Source of the DNA: Halosaccharopolyspora lacisalsi
Lineage (GTDB): Bacteria > Actinomycetota > Actinomycetes > Mycobacteriales > Pseudonocardiaceae
Assembly (NCBI RefSeq): GCF_014137975.1
Contig: NZ_JACGWZ010000002.1
Coordinates: forward strand, 620,001 to 684,000
Reading direction: 5' to 3'
DNA length: 64,000 bases
The translations under genes and the position numbers were made by a program. This document shows positions 38,501 through 46,538 of the stretch, in pieces (the stretch's first letter is position 1; each line of letters begins with the position of its first letter). The notes under the pieces were generated by a model. It was not told the DNA's origin, did not search any database, and saw nothing but the letters and a program-made list of their open reading frames with translations.

Positions 38501-39181
38501 GGAAAGTCCGACATCGGCAAGAAGAACACCACCGGGTACGAGACCCTCTTCGACGGGACCGCGCGGTCGTTGGAGAACTGGACCCAGGCTCCCGCGGGCG
38601 ACTTCGAACTGCAGCCGAACGGGTCGATCCGCAGCTCCGGTGGGATGGGAATGCTGTGGTACTCGGCCGAGCGGTTCGAGGACTTCTCGCTCAAGCTCCA
38701 GTACCGGGACGCCGCGCCGGAAGGCCACCGCGCGAACAGCGGTGTCTTCGTGCGGTTCCCGGATCCGCGGGTTCCTCCGGAGCAGCGACCCAGCTGTGGG
38801 ACCGAGGGAGCGGCACGCGACTCGACCGCGTGGGTGGCGATCTACTGCGGTCACGAGATCCAGATCTACGACGGGGCCTCCGGAGACCCCCAGAAGACGG
38901 GATCGGTCTACAACTTCGACTCTCTGACCCTGGACCAGGCCGGTGCGACCCCGAAGGGGTCGTGGAACACCTACGAGATCCGCGCGGTCGGACAGCACTA
39001 CACGATCATCCGCAACGGCGAGGTGATCAACGAGTTTCACAACGCCCCCGGCCAGGAGTCCGCGCGCGAGGGTGACCCGCCCACTGACCTGCGCCAGTTC
39101 AGCAGCGGGTTCGTGGGACTCCAGAACCACGGCGACAGCGACGTGATCGAGTTCCGCAACATCCGAGTACGACGACTCTAG
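35594..39181 (+). CDS. Secreted ThuA / sorbosone-dehydrogenase / PKD / DUF1080 giant protein
   Basis: This is a 1195-residue exported protein related to the one at 29095 but with a different tail. Signal peptide to about residue 45; ThuA domain about 65-279; sugar-dehydrogenase propeller about 297-814 (CCHAGGGMDF, VMGVRNPTRLH); PKD about 819-894 (YTWDFGDG). A 70-residue module (about 905-977) follows, and then a DUF1080 domain (about 979-1195), a family that includes 3-keto-disaccharide hydrolases. Combining an oxidation domain with a 3-keto-glycoside hydrolase domain suggests oxidation followed by cleavage on one polypeptide. The ATG follows GAAGGAGCG. Confidence 0.9.
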   Translation: MDRRLVLGAGRAQPARWRHVVRLALSAALALGFATMPTAAAADPSGEPARQGKPESPDRVPKAAVNVLVFHGPAAEQRDPVARATSAVEELGGKHGFTVDESTDPNVFTSENLDRYRGVVFLSANGVTLNSAQRTAFQEYINDGGGFLGVHDAARAQAASDWFTGLIGTRPASGQSQEQEAVVSLVDRQHPANAELPLTWTRSDRWLNWEPNPLGEVHTVAQVKEKTYDPGQGSNGAFHPISWCRDYEGGRSFYTGMGGTEHSYTEAKFRSHLLGAIQWTTGMVRGDCQATIASNYEVEQLSGKNQPGQLDQHGEMHGLTIAEDGTVFYIGKAACSSGPVPDWSNPEVGLGCGTIHQWDPDTKSVKLLTTLEVFGNRGSGNELVKSEEGLVGITLDPDFADNGWIYTYWMPHDSIDRDKRIGKRTVSRLTYDFATEAIDKSTRVDLLQWNAQIHSCCHAGGGMDFDEEGNLYVAVGDNNSSRGSEGYSGNNWTKDYKGLSFQDARRTSGNTNNLNGKILRIHPEDDGSYTIPEGNLFPESEDPGDKTRPEIYVMGVRNPTRLHVDAETGRLHTGWVGPDAYTPSPVWGPAKYETATIISSAGNQGWPYCMGNQQPYRNRSNDDAGVPTNWYDCDDPKNTSPRNTGLVDIPPVRDNMIWYSPQGGGPTFPERGDDSGVPTYEQQDATYTQPYVKGGAQAVMPGPTYHRSGVEADSGVAWPKYWNDKWLIGDQSNSGNRVAVTTDPAKVEQQAPPAFAESLSRIIPAGGDDKQLQSWMGAKFGPDGALYMIDYGSGFFTLDDNQKLLRITYQGGPATPAPTASVQPTAQNTPMKMAFNGEDSGGVSYTWDFGDGSAPSHEADPTHTYTEGGTYTATLTVTYADGEKTTTRTEVTVGCTAPDSRPTVRLRDTDTGVANHRVGGGCTINDLIDDERDWSGHGAFVSHLNDLTKQLRKDGVLSGRERGMLSRAAGKSDIGKKNTTGYETLFDGTARSLENWTQAPAGDFELQPNGSIRSSGGMGMLWYSAERFEDFSLKLQYRDAAPEGHRANSGVFVRFPDPRVPPEQRPSCGTEGAARDSTAWVAIYCGHEIQIYDGASGDPQKTGSVYNFDSLTLDQAGATPKGSWNTYEIRAVGQHYTIIRNGEVINEFHNAPGQESAREGDPPTDLRQFSSGFVGLQNHGDSDVIEFRNIRVRRL

Positions 39182-39259
39182 ACCGGCCGCGGTGCGGGCG
39201 CGGTGACGAACCGACCGCGCCCGCACCGCCCCGACTTTCGCAAGAGAGCGAGAACTTCC

Positions 39260-41971
39260 ATGTTCGAACGATTACTCTCCGCTCTGCCGGGCGGGACCAC
39301 CACGTTCCGACTTCCCGCGACAGCACGCCGCACGGCGGTGGCGATGTTGGCGACGGCGGTGGCGGCCCTGTGGCTGGTGCCCGCGGTCGCCACGGGACAG
39401 GAAAGGCGGGCACCGGCCCAGGTGTTGACCTGGACCGCGGGCAACAGCGTCACCGAGTACCTGTCCGCGCCGACCACCGCGACGGCGGGAACGGTGACGG
39501 TCGTCTTCGAGAACAGCGAGGCCACCGGAAACACCACGGGGATGAGCCACACCCTGACCTTCGACACCACGAGCTCGGGGTACAACCACGACGTCGACCT
39601 CAACATCGTCGCCAGTCCCTTCGACGACAACGGAGGGCGGCACGAGGCTCAGGTGACGCTCACCCCGGGGACGTACCGCTACTACTGCACGATTCCCGGC
39701 CACGGCCAGATGACCGGTGAGCTCGTGGTCACCGGCGATGGCGGTGGCGGCGGGGACACCACGGCCCCGCAGGTCTCGGCGGAGGTCACCGGCGACCAGA
39801 ACGCCGACGGCGACTACACGGGCAACGCCTCGGTGGCACTCTCGGCCACCGACACCGGCACCGGCGTGGACACCACCGAGTACTCCCTCGACGACGGAAA
39901 CTGGACCACCTACACAGAACCCGTCTCCGTCACCGCGCCAGGCACCCACACGATCACGTACCGAGCCACCGACCAGGCCGGAAACACCACACAACCGAAA
40001 ACCACCACCTTCACCATCGCCGAGAAAACCCCCGAAGACACCACCCCACCCCAGGTCACAGCAAAAATCACCGGCGACCAGAACACCGACGGCGACTACA
40101 CGGGCAACGCCTCGGTGGCACTCTCGGCCACCGACACCGGCACCGGCGTGGACACCACCGAGTACTCCCTCGACGACGGAAACTGGACCACCTACACAGA
40201 ACCCGTCTCCGTCACCGCGCCAGGCACCCACACGATCACGTACCGAGCCACCGACCAGGCCGGAAACACCACACAACCGAAAACCACCACCTTCACCATC
40301 GCCGAGAAAACCCCCGAAGACACCACCCCACCCCAGGTCACAGCAAAAATCACCGGCGACCAGAACACCGACGGCGACTACACGGGCAACGCCTCGGTGG
40401 CACTCTCGGCCACCGACACCGGCACCGGCGTGGACACCACCGAGTACTCCCTCGACGACGGAAACTGGACCACCTACACAGAACCCGTCTCCGTCACCGC
40501 GCCAGGCACCCACACGATCACGTACCGAGCCACCGACCAGGCCGGAAACACCACACAACCGAAAACCACCACCTTCACCATCGCCGAGAAAACCCCCGAA
40601 GACACCACCCCACCCCAGGTCACAGCAAAAATCACCGGCGACCAGAACACCGACGGCGACTACACGGGCAACGCCTCGGTGGCACTCTCGGCCACCGACA
40701 CCGGCACCGGCGTGGACACCACCGAGTACTCCCTCGACGACGGAAACTGGACCACCTACACAGAACCCGTCTCCGTCACCGCGCCAGGCACCCACACGAT
40801 CACGTACCGAGCCACCGACCAGGCCGGAAACACCACACAACCGAAAACCACCACCTTCACCATCGCCGAGAAAACCCCCGAAGACACCACCCCACCCCAG
40901 GTCACAGCAAAAATCACCGGCGACCAGAACACCGACGGCGACTACACGGGCAACGCCTCGGTGGCACTCTCGGCCACCGACACCGGCACCGGCGTGGACA
41001 CCACCGAGTACTCCCTCGACGACGGAAACTGGACCACCTACACAGAACCCGTCTCCGTCACCGCGCCAGGCACCCACACGATCACGTACCGAGCCACCGA
41101 CCAGGCCGGAAACACCACACAACCGAAAACCACCACCTTCACCATCGCCGAGAAAACCCCCGAAGACACCACCCCACCCCAGGTCACAGCAAAAATCACC
41201 GGCGACCAGAACACCGACGGCGACTACACGGGCAACGCCTCGGTGGCACTCTCGGCCACCGACACCGGCACCGGCGTGGACACCACCGAGTACTCCCTCG
41301 ACGACGGAAACTGGACCACCTACACAGAACCCGTCTCCGTCACCGCGCCAGGCACCCACACGATCACGTACCGAGCCACCGACCAGGCCGGAAACACCAC
41401 ACAACCGAAAACCACCACCTTCACCATCGCCGAGAAAACCCCCGAAGACACCACCCCACCCCAGGTCACAGCAAAAATCACCGGCGACCAGAACACCGAC
41501 GGCGACTACACGGGCAACGCCTCGGTGGCACTCTCGGCCACCGACACCGGCACCGGCGTGGACACCACCGAGTACTCCCTCGACGACGGAAACTGGACCA
41601 CCTACACAGAACCCGTCTCCGTCACCGCGCCAGGCACCCACACGATCACGTACCGAGCCACCGACCAGGCCGGAAACACCTCGGCCGTCGAGCGGATCGG
41701 TTTCGAGATCGCCGCGGACTCCTGCCCGGATTCCGACACCCGCGACACCGTCGTGATCGGTGACGAGGACACCGGCGTGGACAACAGCGAACTCGGCGAC
41801 GGCTGCACGATCAGCGACCTGATCGCCGCAGCGAGCACCTACCCCAACCACGGTGCCTTCGTCAGCCACGTCGACGGGGTCACCGACGAGCTCAAGACGG
41901 ACGGCGTCCTCACCGACGCGGAGAAGGGTCGCATCATGCGCGCCGCGGGGCGTTCCGACATCGGGAAATGA
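39260..41971 (+). CDS. Secreted cupredoxin protein with seven Ig-like/OmpL47-type repeats
   Basis: This is a 903-residue exported protein. After a signal peptide (about 1-45) comes a plastocyanin-like domain (about 52-156) with type-1 copper ligands His (GMSHTL), Cys, His and Met (YYCTIPGHGQM). Seven tandem 94-residue domains follow (YSLDDGNWTTYTEPVSV, TITYRATDQAGNT), resembling OmpL47/Ig-like stalk domains. The last about 80 residues share a module with the 35594 protein. It probably projects a copper redox domain from the cell surface, perhaps exchanging electrons with the multicopper oxidase; that is inference. Confidence 0.9.
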   Translation: MFERLLSALPGGTTTFRLPATARRTAVAMLATAVAALWLVPAVATGQERRAPAQVLTWTAGNSVTEYLSAPTTATAGTVTVVFENSEATGNTTGMSHTLTFDTTSSGYNHDVDLNIVASPFDDNGGRHEAQVTLTPGTYRYYCTIPGHGQMTGELVVTGDGGGGGDTTAPQVSAEVTGDQNADGDYTGNASVALSATDTGTGVDTTEYSLDDGNWTTYTEPVSVTAPGTHTITYRATDQAGNTTQPKTTTFTIAEKTPEDTTPPQVTAKITGDQNTDGDYTGNASVALSATDTGTGVDTTEYSLDDGNWTTYTEPVSVTAPGTHTITYRATDQAGNTTQPKTTTFTIAEKTPEDTTPPQVTAKITGDQNTDGDYTGNASVALSATDTGTGVDTTEYSLDDGNWTTYTEPVSVTAPGTHTITYRATDQAGNTTQPKTTTFTIAEKTPEDTTPPQVTAKITGDQNTDGDYTGNASVALSATDTGTGVDTTEYSLDDGNWTTYTEPVSVTAPGTHTITYRATDQAGNTTQPKTTTFTIAEKTPEDTTPPQVTAKITGDQNTDGDYTGNASVALSATDTGTGVDTTEYSLDDGNWTTYTEPVSVTAPGTHTITYRATDQAGNTTQPKTTTFTIAEKTPEDTTPPQVTAKITGDQNTDGDYTGNASVALSATDTGTGVDTTEYSLDDGNWTTYTEPVSVTAPGTHTITYRATDQAGNTTQPKTTTFTIAEKTPEDTTPPQVTAKITGDQNTDGDYTGNASVALSATDTGTGVDTTEYSLDDGNWTTYTEPVSVTAPGTHTITYRATDQAGNTSAVERIGFEIAADSCPDSDTRDTVVIGDEDTGVDNSELGDGCTISDLIAAASTYPNHGAFVSHVDGVTDELKTDGVLTDAEKGRIMRAAGRSDIGK
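39779..41680 (+). repeat. Seven tandem 282-bp in-frame repeats
   Basis: Repeat units begin at 39779, 40061, 40343, 40625, 40907, 41189 and 41471, always exactly 282 bases apart. By eye the units are nearly identical at the DNA level apart from the start of unit 1 and the end of unit 7. Each encodes one 94-residue Ig-like domain. Codons such as AAA and ACA are more frequent than in flanking genes. Such identity implies recent expansion or active gene conversion, and the copy number is likely variable between strains. Confidence 0.97.
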
Positions 41972-42104
41972 TCATCGTCAACGATACGAACCGTCGTCGA
42001 CACGTCACCCCGATGCGGAATCCGAGGGATATTCGCAAAGATCCCTTGCCGTTCGAACGGGAAATCGACGAGGCTGTTTTCGTTCCAACCGGAGGAGATC
42101 ATCG

Positions 42105-43286
42105 ATGACCAACACGGAATCCGTCCGGATCGGAGTCTGGTTCGTCGGCGCGCGCGGTTCGGTCGCCACCACGGCGATGATGGGCGCCGCGGCAGCTCGG
42201 GACGGGAACGCGACCACGGTCGGGTGCGTCACCGAGGGACCTGACTTCCAGGGAGCGGAGCTGCCCTCGCTCGGGAACCTGGTTTTCGGTGGCCACGATA
42301 TCTGTGAGACCCCCCTTCCCAAGCGTGCCGAGCAACTCGCTCACGCGGGGGTCGCGCCCGCGCGGCTGCCCGAACTGGTCCGAGCCGACCTGGCCGCGGC
42401 CGACGCCGAGGTGCTGCCGGGCACTCCGGTGTTCGACGCGGACCGCAGCCAACGCGAGATCACCACACTGCTGGCCCGGGATCTGCGCTCTTTCCGCGAG
42501 CGCCACGAGTTGTCCCGGGTCGTGGTGGTCAACGTGTCCTCGACGGAACCGCGACCGTCCCCGCGCCCCGAGCACGAACGATTGGAGGAACTGGAGCGGG
42601 CGCTGGACGACTCCGAGCCGGGGCGGGAGATCCTCCCGCCCAGCTCGCTGTACGCCTACACGGCACTGCGGGCCGGTTGTCCCTACGTCGACTTCACGCC
42701 GTCGCTGGGAGCTCGTGTTCCCGCGCTCGACGAACTCGCCCGTCAACAGCGGGTGCCCTACGCGGGCAGCGACGGCAAGACCGGCGAGACGCTGGTGAAA
42801 TCCGCGCTGTTGCCGATGTTCGCCGCTCGCCGGCTGCACGTGCTCTCGTGGTCGGGCACCAATCTGCTCGGCGGCGGTGACGGACACACCCTGTCCACCC
42901 CGGAGAACGTGACGAGCAAGACCTCGTCGAAGCAACGGGCGCTCGGTGAGTCGCTGGGCCATCCGGTCGACGGTGACGTCCACATCGACTACGTCGCCGA
43001 GCTCGGCGAGCACAAGACCGCCTGGGACCACGTCCTGTTCGAGGGGTTCCTCGGAGCCAGGATGTCCCTGCAGTTCACCTGGCAGGGCTGCGACTCCGCG
43101 CTGGCGGCCCCGCTGGTGCTCGACCTCGCGCGGCTGCTCGCCCGCGCTCACGAGACCGGTCACGCGGGCGCGCTGCCCGACCTCGCCTTCTTCTTCAAGG
43201 ACCCGGTCGGTGTCGACGAGCACCGGCTCGAGGCGCAGTACGAGATGCTGCGCCGCTTCGCCGAATCGCTCGGGGAGGCGCGGTGA
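42105..43286 (+). CDS. myo-Inositol-1-phosphate-synthase-like sugar-phosphate cyclase
   Basis: This is a 393-residue protein of the inositol-3-phosphate synthase family, which cyclises glucose 6-phosphate using bound NAD. Visible are the nucleotide site WFVGARGSVATTAMMGAAA, NVSSTEPRP, the substrate region GSDGKTGETLVKSALLPMF and SWSGTNLLGGGDG. These are variants of the canonical motifs, so the precise product is uncertain. GGAGGAG precedes the ATG. It opens the ebo gene run, its stop overlapping the next gene, and may replace the missing EboD-type cyclase. Confidence 0.87.
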   Translation: MTNTESVRIGVWFVGARGSVATTAMMGAAAARDGNATTVGCVTEGPDFQGAELPSLGNLVFGGHDICETPLPKRAEQLAHAGVAPARLPELVRADLAAADAEVLPGTPVFDADRSQREITTLLARDLRSFRERHELSRVVVVNVSSTEPRPSPRPEHERLEELERALDDSEPGREILPPSSLYAYTALRAGCPYVDFTPSLGARVPALDELARQQRVPYAGSDGKTGETLVKSALLPMFAARRLHVLSWSGTNLLGGGDGHTLSTPENVTSKTSSKQRALGESLGHPVDGDVHIDYVAELGEHKTAWDHVLFEGFLGARMSLQFTWQGCDSALAAPLVLDLARLLARAHETGHAGALPDLAFFFKDPVGVDEHRLEAQYEMLRRFAESLGEAR

Positions 43287-44146
43287 TGGACCCGAAAGCG
43301 GTGATCCACCTGGTCCGGGCACCGGCGGCGCTGTCGGTACCGGGCGACGTCCTGGCCGGTGCCGCCTCCGCGCGGTCGCTCGGCAAAGCGACGCCGGCGC
43401 TGGTCGCGGCGTCCTGCTGCCTGTACTGGGCCGGCATGGCGCTCAACGACTACGCCGACCGCGAGGTCGACGCTCGCGAGCGACCACACCGCCCCATCCC
43501 GGCCGGGCGGGTCGACGCCCGTTTCGCACTGGCGCTGGCCGGAGGGCTCACCACGGTGGGGCTGGGCATCACCACGCTGGCTCAGGGGCGACGCGGCCTC
43601 GCGGTCGCCGCACCGCTGGCGGCCACGGTGTGGGGGTACGACCTGGTGCTGAAGAACACCCCTGCCGCACCCGCGACGATGGCGGCGGCCCGAGCCCTGG
43701 ACGTGCTGCTGGGAGCGGGTCTCGGCAGGCTGCGCCAGGCCGCTCCGGCCGCCGTGGTGATGGGTGCCCACACGTTCACGGTCACCACGCTGAGCCGGCG
43801 CGAAGTGGCCGGCTCGGGCCGAGCACTGCCCGCCGGCGCGCTGGCCGCCACCGCCGGTGTGACGGGCGTGGTCGCCGGGGCGTCGAACTCCCGCCGCGAC
43901 AACGGCGTCCCCTCCGGACTGGCTCCGCTGGCCGCGTACGCCGCCGGGGTCGGTCACGCCCAGCTCGCGGCCGTGCGCGATCCCGGCCCGCACCGCCTCC
44001 AACGAGCGGTCGGTGCCGGGATTCTCGGGATGATCCCGTTGCAGTCCGCTCTCTTGGCGGGGCGCGGCGCCCGCCGTACCGCCGCCTGCCTCATGGCGGC
44101 TCTCCCCCTGGCCCGACGGTTGTCCAGGAAGGTCTCCCCCACATGA
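43286..44146 (+). CDS. eboC: UbiA-family prenyltransferase-like membrane protein (EboC, SCO3242-like)
   Basis: This is a 286-residue polytopic protein of the UbiA superfamily. The first Asp-rich motif is intact (NDYADREVDARERPHRPIPAGR, near residue 50), but a second DxxxD motif is not visible, so it may not be a standard prenyltransferase. Its ATG overlaps the cyclase stop by one base and its own stop overlaps the isomerase start (ATGA). In cyanobacteria the ebo cluster is linked to moving the scytonemin precursor to the periplasm; the chemical role of EboC is unknown. Confidence 0.85.
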   Translation: MDPKAVIHLVRAPAALSVPGDVLAGAASARSLGKATPALVAASCCLYWAGMALNDYADREVDARERPHRPIPAGRVDARFALALAGGLTTVGLGITTLAQGRRGLAVAAPLAATVWGYDLVLKNTPAAPATMAAARALDVLLGAGLGRLRQAAPAAVVMGAHTFTVTTLSRREVAGSGRALPAGALAATAGVTGVVAGASNSRRDNGVPSGLAPLAAYAAGVGHAQLAAVRDPGPHRLQRAVGAGILGMIPLQSALLAGRGARRTAACLMAALPLARRLSRKVSPT

Positions 44147-45003
44147 GCACCACCGAGGTCGCGCGCCCACCGGGGCTGCGCTTCGGCTACGGCACCAACG
44201 GCTTCACCGACCACCGGCTCGACGAGGCGCTGTTCGTGCTGGCCGAGCAGGGGTACTCCGGAGTCGCGTTGACGCTGGACCACGCGCACCTCGACCCCTT
44301 CGCCACGGACGTCCGCACCCGCGTCGCCGAGCTGCGCCGCAACCTCGAACGACTCGGACTCGGCGTCGTCGTCGAGACCGGAGCCCGCTACCTGCTCGAT
44401 CCCCGGCGCAAGCACCACCCCACGCTGCTGTCGGAGCCCGGACCACGTATCGACCTCCTCCAGCGGGCGGTGCGCATCGCCGCCGAGCTGAACGCCGAGG
44501 CGGTGTCCTTCTGGAGCGGAGCGAAACCACCGGAACTCGACGCCGAAACCGCGTGGTCCCGGCTGACCGAGGGATGCTCGGCCGTCCTGGACACCGCCGT
44601 CGAGCACGGCGTCCCGCTCGGCTTCGAACCGGAGCCGGGCATGTTCGTCGAGACCCTGGACGGTTTCGACGAACTGGCACGCAGGCTCGGCCGCCCCGCC
44701 CCGTTGGGTCTGACCCTCGACATCGGCCACTGCCGCTGCCTCGAACCGGCCTCCGTGCCCGACTGCGTGCGCCGCGCGGGCTCCCGCCTCGTCAACGTCC
44801 AGATCGACGACATGCGCCGCGGGCTGCACGAGCACCTGGAGTTCGGCGAGGGGGAGATCGACTTTCCGCCCGTGCTCGCCGCGCTGCGGGAAATCGGTTA
44901 CTCCGGACTCGTCGCGGTGGAGCTCCCCCGCCACAGCCACGCCGCTCCGACCGTCGCACAGCGCTCGATCCACTTCCTGCACCGCGCGGAGGTTCCGGCA
45001 TGA
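44143..45003 (+). CDS. Sugar phosphate isomerase/epimerase-like TIM barrel in the ebo operon
   Basis: This is a 286-residue xylose-isomerase-like TIM barrel without signal peptide. Metal-site candidates are Glu in GFEPEPGMFVET (near 163), Asp/His in LTLDIGHCRC, HEHLEFGEGEIDFPPV and Glu in VAVELPRHSH. It is coupled by ATGA overlaps to both neighbours, so it is a true member of the ebo operon. The cyanobacterial cluster has fewer TIM-barrel genes; this one is an actinobacterial addition. The substrate is probably a cyclitol or sugar phosphate made by the neighbouring cyclase. Confidence 0.88.
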   Translation: MSTTEVARPPGLRFGYGTNGFTDHRLDEALFVLAEQGYSGVALTLDHAHLDPFATDVRTRVAELRRNLERLGLGVVVETGARYLLDPRRKHHPTLLSEPGPRIDLLQRAVRIAAELNAEAVSFWSGAKPPELDAETAWSRLTEGCSAVLDTAVEHGVPLGFEPEPGMFVETLDGFDELARRLGRPAPLGLTLDIGHCRCLEPASVPDCVRRAGSRLVNVQIDDMRRGLHEHLEFGEGEIDFPPVLAALREIGYSGLVAVELPRHSHAAPTVAQRSIHFLHRAEVPA

Positions 45004-45668
45004 CGACGAATCCGGCCATCCTGCACCTCCTGCTCACCTCCCGGTTGTCCGTGACGGCCATGAACTGGCTGACCACCGCGCTGGACCGGATCGCCGCGGA
45101 CCACACGACCATCCGCGCCCTGTTTCCGACGGTCGGGCGGCACTGCGGCCGGGAAGGACTGCTCGGCGCTCCGGACGCGCACGAAACCAGCGAGCTGCAC
45201 CGGTGGAGTGTCGACGACGCCGCGCGCACGCTGATGCTGGCAGCGCTACCGCTGTCCCGCGCCGAACTCGGCACCGAAGTGGCGGCGCTGTACCGCTACG
45301 GCGACGCCGCGGAGAAGCGCGGAGTGCTGCGCGGGCTGGGATCGCTCGACAGCACCGAGGAGCTCGACGAGAGAGCCCTGCCACTGGTGCACGACGGGCT
45401 GCGCACCAACGACACCCGGATCATCACCGCGGCCATGGCCGCGTACGGCGCCCGACGACTGGACCAGGCGGCCTACCGGCAGGGCGTGCTCAAGTGCGTC
45501 TTCCTCGGCATCCCCCTGTCCGACATCGACGGGCTCGACGCGCGCGGCGACGCCGAACTCGTCCGGATGCTGACCGACTACGCCCGTGAACGCCGGGCGG
45601 CCGGACGTGACGTTCCCGCCGACGTGTGGCGGGTCGTCGACCCGAACGAGCTCTCCAGGGAGACATGA
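45000..45668 (+). CDS. eboA: EboA domain protein
   Basis: This is a 222-residue, mostly helical protein matching the EboA family (LHRWSVDDAARTLMLAALPL, GDAAEKRGVLRGLGSLDST, VLKCVFLGIPLSDIDGLDAR). It has no signal peptide or catalytic motif. The helical repeat-like pattern suggests a scaffold or adaptor. It overlaps both neighbouring genes by four bases. EboA is the defining gene of the cluster, and its biochemical function is not established. Confidence 0.9.
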   Translation: MTTNPAILHLLLTSRLSVTAMNWLTTALDRIAADHTTIRALFPTVGRHCGREGLLGAPDAHETSELHRWSVDDAARTLMLAALPLSRAELGTEVAALYRYGDAAEKRGVLRGLGSLDSTEELDERALPLVHDGLRTNDTRIITAAMAAYGARRLDQAAYRQGVLKCVFLGIPLSDIDGLDARGDAELVRMLTDYARERRAAGRDVPADVWRVVDPNELSRET

Positions 45669-46534
45669 TGCGCATCTTCGATCCGCACATCCACATGACG
45701 TCACGCACGACCGACGACTACGCGGCGATGCACGCGGCGGGCGTCCGGGCGCTGGTGGAACCGTCGTTCTGGGTCGGCCAACCCCGCACCAGCCCGGAGA
45801 CCTTCGTCGACTACTTCGACGGGCTCGTGGGCTGGGAACCGTTCCGGGCCGACCAGTTCGGCATCCGCCACCACTGCACCATCGGACTCAACCCCAAGGA
45901 GGCCAACGACCCGCGTTGCCGCGAGGTGCTCGACATCCTGCCGCGCTACCTGGCCAAGGACGGCGTCGTGGCCGTCGGCGAACTCGGCTACGACGCGATG
46001 ACCGACGCCGAGGAGGAGGTCTTCACCGCCCAGCTCGACCTGGCCCGCGAGCACGAGCTGCCCGTGCTGGTGCACACCCCGCACCGGGACAAGGTCGCGG
46101 GCACCCGCCGCAGCCTCGACGTCGTGGCCGCTTCGGGGATCCCGCCCCACCACGTCGTGATCGACCACCTCAACGAGGTCACCGTGGACCTGGTCGCCGA
46201 CTCCGGCTGTTGGATGGGTTTCTCCCTCTACCCCGACACCAAGATGGACGAGGACCGGATGGTGACGTTGCTGCGGGAGTACGGCACGGAACGGATGCTG
46301 ATCAACTCCGCCGCGGACTGGGGCAAGAGCGATCCGCTGAAGACCGCCCGGGCCGGGGCGGCGATGCTCGCGGCGGGGTTCGACCACAACGACGTCGACA
46401 CCGTGCTCTGGCGCAACCCGGTGGCTTTCTACGAACGAAGCGGCAAGCTGGTCCTCGACGCGACCGACACCGTCGAACAGGGCGCGACCTTCGCGGGCAA
46501 CTCCGTGCTGCGCGGCGCACGGCCGGGGAGCTGA
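45665..46534 (+). CDS. eboB: TatD-family metal-dependent hydrolase (EboB)
   Basis: This is a 289-residue amidohydrolase-fold protein. Metal ligands appear as HIHM in FDPHIHM near residue 8, Glu in AVGELGYDAMTD, His in LVHTPHRD, His in VIDHLNE and Asp in INSAADWGKSD. The set matches the TatD/EboB group, which may act as a hydrolase on an as yet unknown compound. Start at 45665 (ATGA overlap with eboA) or the next ATG codon at 45668. EboE begins 4 bases after its stop. Confidence 0.9.
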   Translation: MMRIFDPHIHMTSRTTDDYAAMHAAGVRALVEPSFWVGQPRTSPETFVDYFDGLVGWEPFRADQFGIRHHCTIGLNPKEANDPRCREVLDILPRYLAKDGVVAVGELGYDAMTDAEEEVFTAQLDLAREHELPVLVHTPHRDKVAGTRRSLDVVAASGIPPHHVVIDHLNEVTVDLVADSGCWMGFSLYPDTKMDEDRMVTLLREYGTERMLINSAADWGKSDPLKTARAGAAMLAAGFDHNDVDTVLWRNPVAFYERSGKLVLDATDTVEQGATFAGNSVLRGARPGS

Positions 46535-46538
46535 CCCC

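Noticed and set aside
39779-41680. Periodic repeats as a CRISPR array
   Set aside because: The period is 282 bases, the units are contiguous without unique spacers, and they are in frame inside a protein.
39272-41869. An 865-residue open frame on the minus strand across the repeat array
   Set aside because: It is the antisense shadow of the repeated gene; periodic sequence without stops in one frame stays open in others, and no start signal or family match exists.
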